A stretch of 64,000 nucleotides of DNA from Gloeopeniophorella convolvens (taxonomy: Eukaryota; Basidiomycota; Agaricomycetes; Russulales), in the NCBI GenBank assembly GCA_022496205.1, contig WTXD01000011.1:124001-188000 (forward strand), written 5' to 3'. A program made the translations under genes and the position numbers. The notes beneath the pieces were generated by a model that was not told where the DNA came from, did not search any database, and worked only from the letters and a program-made list of their open reading frames with translations. The first letter of the stretch is position 1, and every line of letters starts with the position of its first letter. Shown one piece after another: positions 1-11,614 of the stretch.

Positions 1-145
1 AGGTATCGTCTAGTAACTAACCCTTCCCTTCAGCTACTTCATCAAGGATGGTGCAGTCAGCGAGTCTGGTACTCATGACGAACTCATTGCCCATCGGGGT
101 GGTTATTATGAATATGTGCAGCTACAGGCTCTGAGCAAGAAGTAA
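1..145 (+). CDS. ABC transporter (B-type, P-glycoprotein-like), 3' end only
   Basis: Partial gene running in from the left edge. An intron ends with CAG at 33, preceded by a branch-like ctaac; the last exon is 34-145 with stop TAA at 143-145. It encodes 36 residues beginning YFIKDGAVSESGTHDELIAH and ending LQALSKK. The pattern DG-x-x-x-E-x-GTH-x-EL followed by G-x-Y is the stretch just after the D-loop/H-loop of the second nucleotide-binding domain in full-size ABCB/Ste6-type exporters. The protein would use ATP hydrolysis to export lipophilic compounds, peptides or pheromone across the plasma membrane; which substrate cannot be told from this tail. The rest lies outside the window. Confidence 0.75.
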
Positions 146-563
146 CGACATAGAGGCGGACTCTTATACCATTCTACATGCCTTACAATAGAGCAGGGAT
201 AGTGGAACACTTGGCTGGTAGCGGCGGCTTGTACTCAGCCAGGGTTTTTTTGTGTATATTTGATTCTATACTGCCGCCCGCACCCGCCTATCGTTACTGT
301 AGAGCACAGGTTAGCAACGAGCTCATATCACGCTCGCGCACCCTACATTCTCTTGCATCGTCGCATTCATTTGTCTGTTTTGCTGTTTTGGTAGTACATG
401 CTTTGGTCATTGAACACGTAATTCGTTTGCATTGCTTTCCGACACGCTATCTCACCGGTTGTGCCATGCATTCGTCATCTGGGACTAAGCTCCACTCCAC
501 GGGGGCCGTTGACAAGGCGCAGACGGACGATCCTGGGAGGTACAACCTTGAACTGCAACTAAT

Positions 564-1918
564 ATGACGACCTACACGCCCCCGAGGCACATCGTCATCA
601 TCGGCGCGGGAATCATAGGCAGCACCACCTCCTTCTACCTCTCCGAGCACCCCGTGCTCGCCCCCGAGGTGTCCATCACCGTGATCGAGGCATCGCACCA
701 CGGCGCCGCACAGGGCGCATCAGGCAAGGCCGGCGGGCTCGTCGCGAAGTGGGCATACCCGACCGCGCTCGCACGCCTTAGCTTCGCCGAGCACACGCGC
801 CTCGCGCAGTCGCACGACGGCGCCGCGCGCTGGGGCTGGCGCCTGACCGGCGCGGGCGAGTGGGAGGGCCGCGGCCACGCGGCGGGCGTGCGCGGCGCCA
901 GCGCGGGCGCCACGACAGGGCTCAGGAAGCGCGACGGGCTGCCCGCGCCCGCGGGCGGCGCCGACGCCGGTGCGGGCGCGCCTGCGCCGCGGGCAGCGGG
1001 GCTCCCGGACGACCTGCGCTGGGTGAGCACGGCGCTCACGGACGCGTACGAGCCGCTCGCGCCGGCGGGCGACACGGCGCAGGTGCACCCGCGCCTGTTC
1101 ACGCGCGCGATGCTCAAGCTCGCGGGCGGGCGGGTGCGGCTGGTCCGGGGGCGCGTGACGGCGCTCGATGTGGACGCGGGGCGCGTGCGCGGCGTGCGGT
1201 ACGTCGACAGCGTGGATGCGGATGCGGAGGAGCAGCAGTACCTCGCGGCGGACTGCGTCGTGCTTGCTGCGGGCGCATGGTCCCCGCGCCTGCTGCCGGG
1301 GCTGCCGGTCTACGGCACGCGCGGGCACAGCATCGTCGTGCGCGCGCCGGCGGCGGGGGAGGAGCGGACGGTTGCGCCGTACGTGCTGTTCACGAACATT
1401 GCGCTGCCCGCGGAGGGCAAGCGCCGCGCGGGGCGCACGGTCACGCCGGAGATCTACCCGCGCCCGGACGCGACGATCTACGTGTGCGGACCGGGTGACA
1501 CGCGCGTGCCGCTGCCGGAGACGGTGGACGGCGTCGAGGTCGACGCGCGCGCGTGCGAGGAGATATGGGAGTGGGTCGCGGAAACGGGCGTGGTTGAACC
1601 GTGGGCGCTGGGGGACGTCGTTGCGCGCCACGCGTGCTATATTCCGAGCGTCAGCGTGGAGGGGGGCCCTATCGTGGGCCGCGTTCCTGGTATCGAAGGA
1701 TTTGTTGTGGCCACTGGGCACCAGGTTTGGGTCAGTGTCATGGCATCATGGTTGACTGCACGCTGGTTGGCATTGCTAACAGGCTTTCGCCTTCACGCTT
1801 CTGCTAGGGTATCTGCAATGCACCCGGAACAGCGAAAGCTGTTGCGGAGCTTGTGCTCGAGGGCAAGATCAAGTGCGCGGATTTGAGCGAGTTAGACCCG
1901 GCCAAGTTTCTCAAGTAA
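564..1918 (+). CDS. FAD-dependent amine/D-amino-acid-type oxidoreductase, TDA3-like
   Basis: Two exons, 564-1730 and 1808-1918, joined over a 77-nt intron (donor GTCAGT, acceptor GCTAG), give 425 residues. Near the N-terminus IVIIGAGIIGSTTSFYLSE is a Rossmann GxGxxG dinucleotide-binding fold, followed by an acidic residue ending beta-2 (VIEAS); later blocks are GKAGGLVAKW, GDTAQVHP and ATGHQVW/GICNAPGTAKAV. This is the DAO superfamily pattern of the yeast Tda3 branch, a protein linked to endosome recycling; the chemical substrate is unknown. Skipping the intron destroys the conserved C-terminal motif, which supports the splice. Residues about 95-150 are Gly/Ala-rich and lack clear conservation. 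Exon 1 is extremely GC-rich compared with its surroundings. Confidence 0.85.
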
Positions 1919-2595
1919 TATTGGAACTCGTGACTGTCGCGGGAGGTGCTATGCACAGCCAGCTTCAGTAATACGATGTATGCAAGTATAGTTAGAACAT
2001 GCCAAATTGGCTGTGATCTAGCTGCGAGCCTCACTGAGAGCACACTACCGTGTTCAGCTTTCGCCAGTAGAAACAACAACCAGTATGAACTGCACACCAG
2101 CCTAGACGGGTATAGCCGCTGTTCCCTCGTTGCTTCTTCTGGATATACTTAACCGCACTCTCTTTTTTTTTTTTGCTGGTTGACGTGAACCCATCGGAAA
2201 TCGCAGTGCAGCATGTCATAAGCATCCCGTTACGCGATGCGCCGAGACGGAAACGTATCCGCTAGAGCTTGACTGTCTAGAACCGTGCACCCGACTTGGT
2301 TCTGGGACGGTAACATGCTGCACCATGCATCGGGACAGGCACGGTCTCGCCGGGAGCCGAGAAATCAGCACACTCACCCTCGCAGCCGAGCTAACGTGTG
2401 GGTCCCATTGGACATACGGCGACTCATGGAGTGACCGCGCAAAAATGCACTATCCGGACATCGCCTGGACGATGTCCTTACAGAAAAAAACATCAGTAAG
2501 TATCTGGCAGAGGTCCCGGACCTTCGTAAATCAAAAAGAGGCCACAAGTGACACATCAACTACATGCCCCTATAGAGATCGAAGAAGCCGCCCAC
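1919..2595. other. intergenic, no gene seen
   Basis: Between the convergent 3' ends of the oxidoreductase and the CFEM gene. It contains a T-rich run near 2162-2174 and only short frames without family resemblance or splice support. Confidence 0.6.
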
Positions 2596-3346
2596 TTAAA
2601 TCAACGCAATCAACCCCAAGAATAAACAAAGGAAGCCGGGAGTGAACATCGCGCCTGAGAGGCTGCGCATGGCACTGGATGACGGCGTTGTAGAAGGGGA
2701 CGCTGCAGGGTTGAGATCTTGAGGCGAGTCTGTGGAGGAGGAGGACGATGACGCAGCGCCAGAAGATGACGGGGAGGGGGATGAAGCTGTCGGTTGGGGG
2801 GAGGACGATCCCGATGACGACGGTTGGGAGGATGAAGGGGTAGTATTTGCGGGAACGGAGTTGGCCTCTCCAAAGAAATTCGGGGGCAGATCTATTCCAA
2901 TGTCAGCCGTTCCCCACCAGAAATCAAAGGTGAACACTCTTACTTGCACAGGTGAAGAGCAGCATGCTCTGAGCGGCGGAAAGTTCTGACGCGAGGCAAG
3001 TCGTCTGGAGGCAAGTACGCCAATTAGACGTCACAGCGTCGTTTTGACATTGACATTGTGTGTCTGTGACGGAGCAACCGGCAGGGAGGGCTGCTTGTGC
3101 CAGACAGACCGAATAGCATGCGGGATTGCTACCCACGGCGAAGCCAGAGAAAGAACTAGCGGCTGTGTCGAACGTGAAAGAGGATGTTCCTCCGAAACCA
3201 GGCGGTGGGGTGGTGATTGGGGGAGCCAAGTTGACCGTTTGCGTCGATGTAGAATCCACTTGCACTGTGTCAGTCAACTGAGCGACAACGAAGGGAGCAG
3301 AAATGAGCGCGAGGCTGAAAAGAGCGAAGAGAGGACGAGATATCAT
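2596..3346 (-). CDS. CFEM-domain GPI-anchored cell-surface protein
   Basis: Exons 3346-2944 and 2891-2596 (52-nt intron, donor GTAAGA, acceptor AATAG) encode 232 residues. Residues 1-22 are a signal peptide (MISRPLFALFSLALISAPFVVAQ region). Residues about 73-135 form a CFEM domain with eight cysteines in the expected order (ACYSVC, GC, QCQC, RTC, TTC, FTC). The remainder is a long Ser/Thr/Pro tract and a hydrophobic C-terminus (GFLCLFLGLIALI) typical of a GPI-attachment signal. CFEM proteins sit in the fungal wall or membrane and are known for heme/iron capture, adhesion or host interaction; which applies here is not visible. The domain crosses the splice junction, and splicing supplies the end of the eight-Cys module. 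It is divergently arranged with SYF2. Confidence 0.88.
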
Positions 3347-3880
3347 GATCGCTGATCAGAGACGATGTCTGTTTCTTGACTGCGACCTCTAAGCCACGAA
3401 GACAGTCGACCAAGGCCGAGAAGGAGAAGGATAAAGATGTGGTCTTGCTGCTTATAAGCGCGTGGTTATAAGGCGAGGCCGCGAGATCGCGACAGCCGCC
3501 GGCCGCCGGCGCCGGTACGATTTCGGGCCGCTGACAAACGCTGACGAGAGCTCCGAGAGGTCATAGCCTGCAGCTGGGACAGAGACTGAGAGAGCTGAAA
3601 TTTCTACAGAGGCCGCCAATGGTGCATTGCAAAGGACGAGTATACTAGGGCGAAGTACGTGACTGAGCTTTGAGGCGGCTTGGCAGACCAATGGGACACG
3701 ATTCTCACGCTGCACGTGCCAGGTGGTGTTGCCACAACTGCAATTGCAATTGTGCCTTCGCATTCACGCTCACACTCGACCCTGTTGCCGCATAGCTTGC
3801 TTGCAGTATCTCGGCTCGTCACAATATCCTGTCTTCTTAATCTACTTATCCCTCTATCTCGCACCGCAGAACGTGACGCC
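3347..3880. promoter_or_regulatory. divergent promoter region, CFEM gene / SYF2
   Basis: 534 bp separate the two start codons. TATA-like ttataa elements at 3452-3457 and 3466-3471 lie about 105-125 bp upstream of the CFEM start. A GC-rich palindromic stretch (gccggccgccggcgccggt) lies near 3496-3514. No TATA element was seen close to SYF2. The assignment is by position only. Confidence 0.4.
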
Positions 3881-5064
3881 ATGAGCCCATCATCGCCTCC
3901 GAAGGAACTGGAGCGTGAGGAGCGACAGACGCCAGAGGACCTGCCAGAGGAGTCGGAGAACGACCAGGGTCAAGAGCCGTCTGGAACTGAGGAGGGGAAT
4001 GGCGACAAGCCGATGACCATGGAGGAAAGAAGGGTAAAGATGCAACAACTCCGGGCAAAGATGGTGCGCCCCACTTCCTGACGTGCCACGACGTTCGCCA
4101 AACCATGCATTCATACAGCGGTCGTCTGCCCTCGCCAATCGCGCCTCTGTGATTGAGGAATCGTCAAAGTCTAGGAGCGCTGCTCGCGACCTCGTACGGC
4201 TTGAGAAGCAGCGCAGATTGGCCGAGACGTTACGTCTGAAAGCGGACGCAGAAGAGCGTGGCGAGGATGTTGAGAGGCAGAAAAACTGGGAGTGGACCAT
4301 CGAAGAAAACGAAGAATGGGAGAAGAAACTATCAAGAAAGTCACGAAGGGCTGACTTCGAGTTTCATGGTTCGTTCAGACTCGTTTAGCCTCCTTCGGCC
4401 TTCTGAACATGCCCCAGACGACTCGCACGCCGCTCGGCGGAAGTACAAGAAAGATGTCGACACGATCAAGCCAGATTTAGAGGCTTACAACAGGCAGAAA
4501 GAGATCGCCATGGGTCTTGCGCCTGGTACCCTTTCGCAAAGCGGCTCGTCATCGCCATTCTCTTTGACTGGCTTTGACCCATCCCAAGGCTCAAGCTCTC
4601 AGGTACGCGCAGACTTCCTCCTGCGCCGCTCGCACGTTAATCAGACCCCCCCCCCCCAGTTGGTCCCAACCTCACATGAGCAACAGCAGGCGGCGGATAG
4701 TTTGTACCGTGACGCTAACAGTTTGCTGTACGCCGACAATAAGCCTTCGGAAGACGCAATAGACCGGGTCATTGGCAAAATCAATCAAGAGTACGCCACG
4801 ATGCCCTATACATCCATCCCTGCATTCACTGATTGCCATTTTGACCAGTATCGATAAAAGGCGCAAATTCTCCAGGAAGCGTCCGAACGAGGATACAGGA
4901 GACGTTACATATATCAACGAGAAGAACCGCGTGTTCAACAAGAAGGTATGGCGAGGTTCTCTCCATAACTTCTCTTGGCTGACTGTTGTTTGCAGATTGC
5001 TCGCTACTACGACAAATATACCGCGGAAATTCGTGCCAGCTTCGAACGCGGAACCGCTCTATGA
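3881..5064 (+). CDS. SYF2: pre-mRNA-splicing factor SYF2
   Basis: Six exons: 3881-4063, 4119-4368, 4418-4602, 4660-4790, 4849-4945, 4996-5064; 304 residues. The N-terminus is acidic and disordered. From about residue 45 onward come the family blocks MTMEERRVKMQQLRAKM, the charged helix region RLEKQRRLAETLRLKADAEE, NWEWTIEENEEWEKK, KKDVDTIKPDLEAYNRQKE, SLYRDANSLLYADNKPSEDA, IDKRRKFSRKRPNED and VTYINEKNRVFNKK. SYF2 is a component of the Prp19/NTC complex of the spliceosome, acting in the nucleus in splicing and cell-cycle progression. Intron 3 (4603-4659) is 57 nt and leaves the frame open, so retention would add 19 residues; it ends in a run of 12 C before AG. The end RASFERGTAL fits the usual short tail. 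Confidence 0.93.
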
Positions 5065-6307
5065 GACTCCAATATCACATCACCCATGCTACTTGTATCT
5101 ATATACGTCATCCGGTGAATTGTACGACACTGCACACCGTGATTGTCAACTTGGAGGCTGCCCCGCAGTACTGCCCCACATGGCCAGCGTAACCCTTGGA
5201 GCATAATGTAGAATGTGCCCCAGTGTCTTTCACCGCGCTTCAGCTATTGACGCAGGCCAGTGGGCTCGCGTGTCGCATGAACATGGAAAGGTCGAGTCGT
5301 GACAAGGTCGGCGGAACAATGAACGAACCGTCGGTCGGTGTGGCCGGACAACCATGTCTAAACAACGGAGGGTGGCAGAATACACCCGATACGGCAAGGG
5401 ATGTACTAGTACAGTACTCTACACAGGGAAAATGAGATGTCCTCCAAAGGTTCGGTCCATTCTGGAGGTATGAATGCAGTTAGCAGGAGTTTGGACATTA
5501 TGCATGCAGAACAAGCAAGATCAGGATTGCAGAATGAAGTCAGCAGATGGACGAATCCATAAGACTGTTGAGCTTGATATTTGTGAAATTCGGTTCATCA
5601 TAGAGAGCCCAGTAGCGCCTCAATATCGGGAAGAGAGACTCACCGAGAACAAAGCCCCAAATGGCGACCACCTAATCCACGCAACCTCTGACACAACCAG
5701 CTTGAAATAAGCAAAAAGTAAACCCCGAAAGACGGAACAGAAAGTGTGCAAATATGAAAGTGCCAGCGGAGGAGTGAAGCGGTTGCACTTCTTCCGCATG
5801 AGTTTTTTATGAAGTAGGATTTGCAGCCCCGATGCGGCATTCGCCGATCCACTCACTGACCTCCGCTTCAGACGCCTGCGGGCTACGGTTCTCAGCGTGC
5901 TTGCAGGACGCGTGGCCCGCTCGCTCAGACTCGCCACATGTACGAGGACAAAGATGGAAAGGAATAGCATGGAGCGGTAGTGAATCCCCAATATGACTGG
6001 TCAACACAATTAGTCTGCTACTAGTCTAATCAAGGGAACCGCAAGAAGCACTTGAGTCAAAACTCAGTACTCAGGCCGCAGGAGCCATGGTTCGAGCCCG
6101 ACACCCAATTCTGAGTTCATGACTCGCAGAGAGAAATGGGCGTGTGGTGAGGTTCCTGTAGTGGTAGCATTCGTAGAGGACACCATAGCCGCCAAACGCC
6201 TAGGTTCCGACGAGACGCTGCCAGGTAGAAGGTCTTTGGTAGGCATCAGCACCCTGTCACTCGTAAGAACTGGGAGGTTACCTTTGGTTGCCTGCCCACT
6301 TCGATGC
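5065..6307. other. intergenic between convergent SYF2 and UPF3, no gene seen
   Basis: Only short frames without splice support. One minus-strand frame (5620-5991) starts with a hydrophobic stretch but has no recognisable domain, so it is not called. Confidence 0.55.
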
Positions 6308-8043
6308 TCACGGGTCAGCCGGTGCTCCTCCTGGTGCTCCTCCTCTGTTTGCACCCCTGCCTCTGCCCCTGCCCCGTTTGGCCGAGCCGCGGGCAGGAGG
6401 ACCAGCTTCCGACGGCGCCCCAGTTCCAGACGCACCATCAGCTGGCGCTGAATGCTGAGCCGGGCGCGCCCCCGGCTGCTTCGCCTCGCGCTGCAGTATC
6501 GCTAAAGCAGGCAGGACACCAGGCTGCGGCGTCGTGGTAGCATTGCGCGCCGCTGCGTCGCCGCCGTCCTTCTTCCTCCTGCCGCCTCCGCCGCCTTCCT
6601 TTTTTTCCGCAGATGGGGCGCCATCCTTGGGCAGCTCTTTATTCGTATCCTTGTCCTTGTCCTTGTCGGCGCCGCGCTCTCGTCTGGAGCCCTTGGCAAC
6701 GCCGGCGCCGCTGAGGGCAGCCTCGAACTGGCGAGATGCGATACCGAGGACCGGTCGTGCGCGCCTCCCACCTCCAGATGCGCTAGGTGGTGCGGGTGTT
6801 GACGTGCTGGTCTCGGTGGAGGGCGCAGGCGACGCAGCGGGCGCCGTTGCTGTTGCCTGGGTGGGGGGAACAGGAGCTGCTTTAGGTGGTTGTCCGTCCT
6901 GCGCCTGAGCTAGTGCATGTGCATGTTGCTTGTTGGCCCGCCCGGCCTTCGGCTTGCTGGGCGATGCAGGTGTCTTCGCAGACGAGGTGGCGGCAGCTTG
7001 GCCGCTTCCAGGCTTTGGAGGCGCCGACGAGCCAGGCTGAGTAGATGCTTTCTGAGCAGCGGCAGCGGCTTTCTTTGCCGCCCGCTTGCCCACAGGTGCC
7101 GCCGGGTCACCGCTCTGCTTCGCTGTCGAGGCTTCCTTTGCAGCGGCAGCAGCCTTCTTAGCTTCCTCTTTCTTAGAGGATTGCTTGGCCTCCTTGTAGT
7201 GGGGATGATTGCGTTGGATGGCTTCTTTGTCGCGCTGTGCCGATTTCTCGGCCTTCAGGGCCTCTAGGAGAGGCGTGGATGTGGGCATGGAAGGACGTTC
7301 GGTCGATGCAACTTAGCGAAGATGAGCAGCCAGGAAGGCAGTAGCAGGGAGACTGGAGGCCCACCCAACATCTCCAAGAGTTGATCAGCGTCATACGGCT
7401 TCGTGGAGGAGGTTTCCAGTGACTGCAAGAAGGCGATGTACTCTTCGTCTAGTGTTGGTCGTCAATTAACCACATATCCGGTACAGACTGAGAGAGTGCG
7501 GCACCCTGTTCTATTGTGGCATTTCTGGTATCAGCCTTCTTCTTTTCCAATGGGAGTTTTTGATATGGCGCAAACTCGACCACAACCTGAGATTCATTCC
7601 CTAGTAGACGGGTGAGACCAGTGTGGTCAGGAAAAAAGGAAGATCCGTACCTGTTTTGTCCCTGAATACATGCCCATCGTACTCACGACTGAATTTGGCG
7701 ACAAGATCTTCTGTCTTGAAAGCGATGTACGCACGCGAGTGTACGTTCTCCTTGTTGAGCCTTATGTGTGCAGCATCAGGGCCACAGCGCGGGGCAAAGG
7801 GACGCCCTGTGGCACTCACTTCTTCCTCAGCTTTCCAGGCCAGAATTCTTTCCAGAGTACAGTGTCATCGGACACCCAGGCCTGCACAGATTGCCAGAAT
7901 ATCGGCTCTGGGAGATTGGGTGGTAGTCTGCGCACGACAGTCTTGAGGCGTTCCGTCCCGCTGGCCTTCGGTTGCCCCTGGCGTTTCTCCTTCGGTTTGG
8001 ACTTGGTTTGCGGCTTCTTTGCGATTTCTGTGGTGGCCGACAT
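6308..8043 (-). CDS. UPF3: nonsense-mediated mRNA decay factor UPF3
   Basis: Five exons: 8043-7820, 7760-7651, 7600-7505, 7448-7365, 7311-6308; 505 residues. The Smg4/UPF3 RNP-type domain occupies about residues 20-160: RLKTVVRRLPPNLPEPIFW, then KENVHSRAYIAFKTEDL, YDGHVFRDKTGNESQVVVE, FAPYQKLPLEKKK and DEEYIAFLQSLE, a near-complete family signature that crosses four introns. After TPLLEALKAEKSA the protein becomes a long Lys/Ala/Gly/Pro-rich disordered tail ending in an RGRGRG-type arginine-glycine stretch. UPF3 bridges exon-junction or terminating-ribosome complexes to UPF2/UPF1 to trigger decay of messages with premature stops. In an organism with this many introns per gene, this surveillance has obvious work to do. 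Alternative frames overlapping the low-complexity tail are shadows. Confidence 0.92.
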
Positions 8044-8359
8044 CGTGGGGAACGCACGATCTGGGGTCGATCACTGCTTCAAGAACGGGGACGAGTTTGC
8101 GCATGCGCCGCTGTGACTGTGATAGCGTCACTGCATGCAGCGGGCCGGATTGCAAGCGCTTGCTGCCCACGTGGCTTGGTTCATCTCTCCCACCAGTGCC
8201 GCATTAAATGGCGACGAGCCGACAAGCCTTCACCCTCGACATTCAATGGAGAAGCGCAACAGAGCGCGAGTTCCGGCGCGAACCTGCGCGAACGCCGCGG
8301 ACCCAGACTTCGAAAGCATTGCGTTCAAAGAATGGGGTGCTGTGGGCAATGTGGTACGG

Positions 8360-11019
8360 CTAGGTCATGAATACAAAACGAGGATCGATGTCCGCTATCT
8401 CCGCCTGCTCTTCGCCCCGTCCTTCCGCCGGGCCCTCTTCCGAACCCAGAGACTTCTTCCCGCGGTTCTTGTTCACGATAGTCAGCCGAGTGCGCAGGGT
8501 GAAGGCCACGAGGACGCAGGTCAACAGACATCTGCGTAGTGTCGGTCAATCAAGGTCAGCTGGCCATCTCCTTGGCCTTACGCAGCGGATATGGTATGCC
8601 CTTTCCGAAAGCTGTCTTCTGGGTCGAAATAGACCTGCGGAGAGGCGCTGGGGGTGTATGCAGCGAGAACATCAGCTTACCAGAGAACGCCCCCAAAGTC
8701 AAACTCGTGGAGACGCACATGGATACACAATTGGAGATCGACACGATGAAGGCAGTTCCAACTCCCCGCTTGGACGTCGGCGAGAATATATTGGATGCCC
8801 AGCTCCTAAACCAGGCTACCTCTGTCAGAGACCAGAGCGTTCGACCATGCAGGTCGAGCTCACATTACGAGGGGGAACAATGCATAGTTCCCTCCAATCA
8901 CAAGGAACAGCGCAAAATACGCCGCCCCGACGCTCTTCTGTACCGAAGTAACCAAGATGATATATCCCACCAATGACAGAGATGCCGTGAATATGACATG
9001 CCAGCCTCGATCGTTGGTCCTGTCGCTATGCCATGAAAGTAAGAAAACCATCAGCCACCCGACCAAGTAAGGAGCGACAGTCAGCCCTTGGGCGTTTATG
9101 GCAGTGAACCCCAAGCCGTTGATGAGAGTTGGCAGGAAGTAGGAGATTGTGGCGACTCCAACGTTAACTACCATCGTCATGAGAAGCTTGGTCAGACAGT
9201 CAGAACATGTTTCGACCCACAGCTAGCGTAGATGAGCATCAACAGCCATGCATTGATGTCGGACACCACAGCCTTGAAGCCATCCCAACCATTCATCCCT
9301 CCATGGGACTGAGGCTTATGGTCCCGGTTGAGCCTCGCTTGCGCTATCGCCTTCTGGCGTGGCGTCAAGAATGTCGCTGAAAACGGGAATGAAGGCAAGA
9401 AAAGCAGTATCATGACTGCCATAATGAGATCCGGGATCGCCTCGACCTGGTAGGTTTGATTGTGATCGGACTACTACCTTGAATCCATGCCCGAGTAGTA
9501 CGTACAAGGAAAAGAAACTGCCAGCTGCAGGAGAGCGACGGGATTGATGCAGGTAAGCACAGTAACTGTGCATACGCACCCTACAAGAAGGGAAGTATGT
9601 GCTCTGACGAGCCCAAACGCAAGGAGTCCCTGCTCCGCAGTCAGTATACGGTCACTGTCAGTGCAAGTAAGCGCACCCCAAGAGCACCTGGAAGCGTTCC
9701 AGTCATGCACAAGCTAGGTTCACTTCAGGTCTGCGCGCTGAGCGCCAGTGTGCGAAACCCTACCTAATGCGTGTTGCGAGCTCTCTCCTGCACAGAAGGT
9801 GAAGTAGAATGTCGGCCCATATTCCTCGAGAAATCACCTTGTGTACCTGCGCAGAGCATATTGAGACGGGGAACAGTGGCTGGCAGGCGTCACCCACCAG
9901 AACGATAGGTAATAGATCATGCCGGCGTAGAATCCGGCTTCGCCTATGCCGAGGAGCACCCTTTGAGTGATGGTAAACAAACCTCTTTTCACCGAAGCGC
10001 CTTAATCAGGAGCATACCTTAGTACCAAGAAAGTAGCATAACCCTTCGCGTAGGTGAAGGACAAGGACACAAGGCCCCAGAACCCCAGGGACAAGAAAAA
10101 GCTGGAGTGCTTCGAGTTCGCTCAGCATGATGGCTGATGCGATCTACTTACAACCGGTTGGCTCCGATGCGGCGTTGGAGGACTGAAGTGTCGATGAGCT
10201 CGGAATCTACGCATCACCGCGGTGCGCACCATTGGCAGGCATCTCAAGTAGACCTGGAGCTCCGAGTGAGTGATCGAGCGATCAAAAAACAACACTCGCA
10301 CCCACAGTACCCGACGTAGAAGATGCTCAACCCGAGAGTCCATCTCTTGTTCGTTGTGATCCCCTGAGTCACATCGTTCAGATGTCCGTAAGTTACACGC
10401 AACAATGTCGTACGTAGTTTTCGTTGAACGCGGGGATAACGTGCGCATTGCCACTAGGGCCTCGTATGTCCATTAAGGTTCTGCGCAGACAGGTGTCACT
10501 CACACGTTAGTCCGGTCTATAGGCTGCTGATGAGCATTCTGAGCAACTTCAGTACGAGGATGTAGGCATGCCAAATTGGTTGACTGATGCGAGTATGTTG
10601 AGCTTGTATATGGATTGACACAACATCTAGAAGGATCGCTTACAAACAAAACTGTTTGCTCGCGGTAAGTACGCATCTAGGAAGCCAGCAGAAGAGGCAG
10701 ATGGACCTGATGATAATCAAAGGCAGGACCCTGTTGTCGATCTTCCTCCGCACCTCCCTCTTTACTCCATTCACCTTGGAAGCCAGATAGACGCTGCGCG
10801 AAGATTGCCTACCTCTTCTGCCGGAGTGTACGAGACCACCTCAGCATCCTTGTGCACAGCATCTGCAAAGGCAGGGTCCAGTGGAGAGAAGTAGTGAGAG
10901 CGCCGTGGCTTGTGGTCACCGAGCTGTCCCTGGTGAAACGTCCCATCCGAAGTATCGCCTCTGATTTCCGTTACCTCTATCTCCGCAGAAGGCTTGTCGT
11001 TTTCCGCAGATAAAGACAT
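8360..11019 (-). CDS. MFS permease, ACS family (allantoate/nicotinate/pantothenate type, Dal5/Tna1-like)
   Basis: A heavily split gene (about 14 exons). The order along the protein is: acidic N-terminus (11019-10813); KIDNRVLPLII; DRTNV/GNAHVIP; WTLGLSIFYVGY; LLEMPANVLQRRIGANR; TYAKGYATFLVL; VLLGIGEAGFYAGMIYYLSF; WYTRRELATRIS; GALGGLLAFGLVRAHTS; GWQFLFL; VEAIPDLIMAVMILLFLP; TPRQKAIAQARL; FNVGVATISYFLPTLINGL; YLVGWLMVFLLSWHSDRTND; SWASNIFSPTSKRGVGTAF; SNCVSIASPQVYFDPEDS; and a C-terminus ending DIDPRFVFMT with stop at 8362-8360. These are the helices and C-terminal DPR(Y/F)-FMT tail of the anion:cation symporter family, proton-coupled importers of small organic acids at the plasma membrane. 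Splice joins are individually frame-consistent except between about 10720 and 10525 (end of helix 1), which I could not resolve. The substrate is not assigned. Confidence 0.85.
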
Positions 11020-11614
11020 TGCAGCTATTGGCGTAGGTGGTGCGGGTGAGGGAAGGAATCCGTCGTCTAATATTCACACAACTGTGATGGAGCATCGAGC
11101 AGTGTCTCGTGTTCAGCCTTCCCGAAGTCGGCAACGGTCTCAGCACTGGCGTGCGAGCGCTCCGCACCAACTTGGAGACACTGACTTTCCTGACTGCATG
11201 GGTTCCCATGCAGTCGCACATGCAGGATCAAAAGAAGCCTAGATTCACACGTGGAGGTCAACACTCAGACAAACAATTTTACTCACCAAGCACGATTCTG
11301 TGACGGGTTGACAGTCTTCGAACCCACTTCAAACCGAAACAGCAGTGGAGACACTCAAAAGCACAACATCAACGTTGCGTCGGAGCTGGTATTAGAACGC
11401 AGCTCTTAAGTACACGGTTCGTCTATAAATGAGCGTAAGATAGGCCCAGAGCGGTGCTGCGCGAACACATCGTGAACGTCGTGATAGCACCGTGCAAATA
11501 GGACTGGTCAGTTTTGGCACGAACCAGTGCCAACGCAAAGCGAGCAGAAAGCGAACTTATCAATAGATCAACTATGGAAACAACCGAGTAGATAGTTTGA
11601 ATGTATCAAAGAGA
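11020..11614. other. intergenic, likely upstream region of the MFS permease
   Basis: No coding frame with family resemblance. Lies upstream of the permease start and downstream of the Kre9-like stop (both on the minus strand). Confidence 0.5.

Noticed and set aside
635..1721. Long minus-strand and alternative-frame ORFs over the TDA3-like gene
   Set aside because: Arg/Ala/Pro-rich shadows of a strongly GC-biased coding exon; the plus frame holds the conserved motifs.
5620..5991. 123-residue minus-strand frame with a hydrophobic start
   Set aside because: No family, no splice support, lies in a 3' intergenic region; signal-peptide look could be chance.
6089..6099. tRNA B-box look-alike ggttcgagccc
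   Set aside because: Flanking bases do not form a T stem or acceptor stem, and no A box at suitable distance.
6534..7267. Plus-strand frames opposite the UPF3 tail, one looking membrane-like
   Set aside because: Shadow of Lys/Ala-rich low-complexity coding sequence on the minus strand.
8367..8976. Two plus-strand frames of 145-194 codons
   Set aside because: They lie opposite the C-terminal exons of the MFS permease, whose motifs fix the minus strand as coding.
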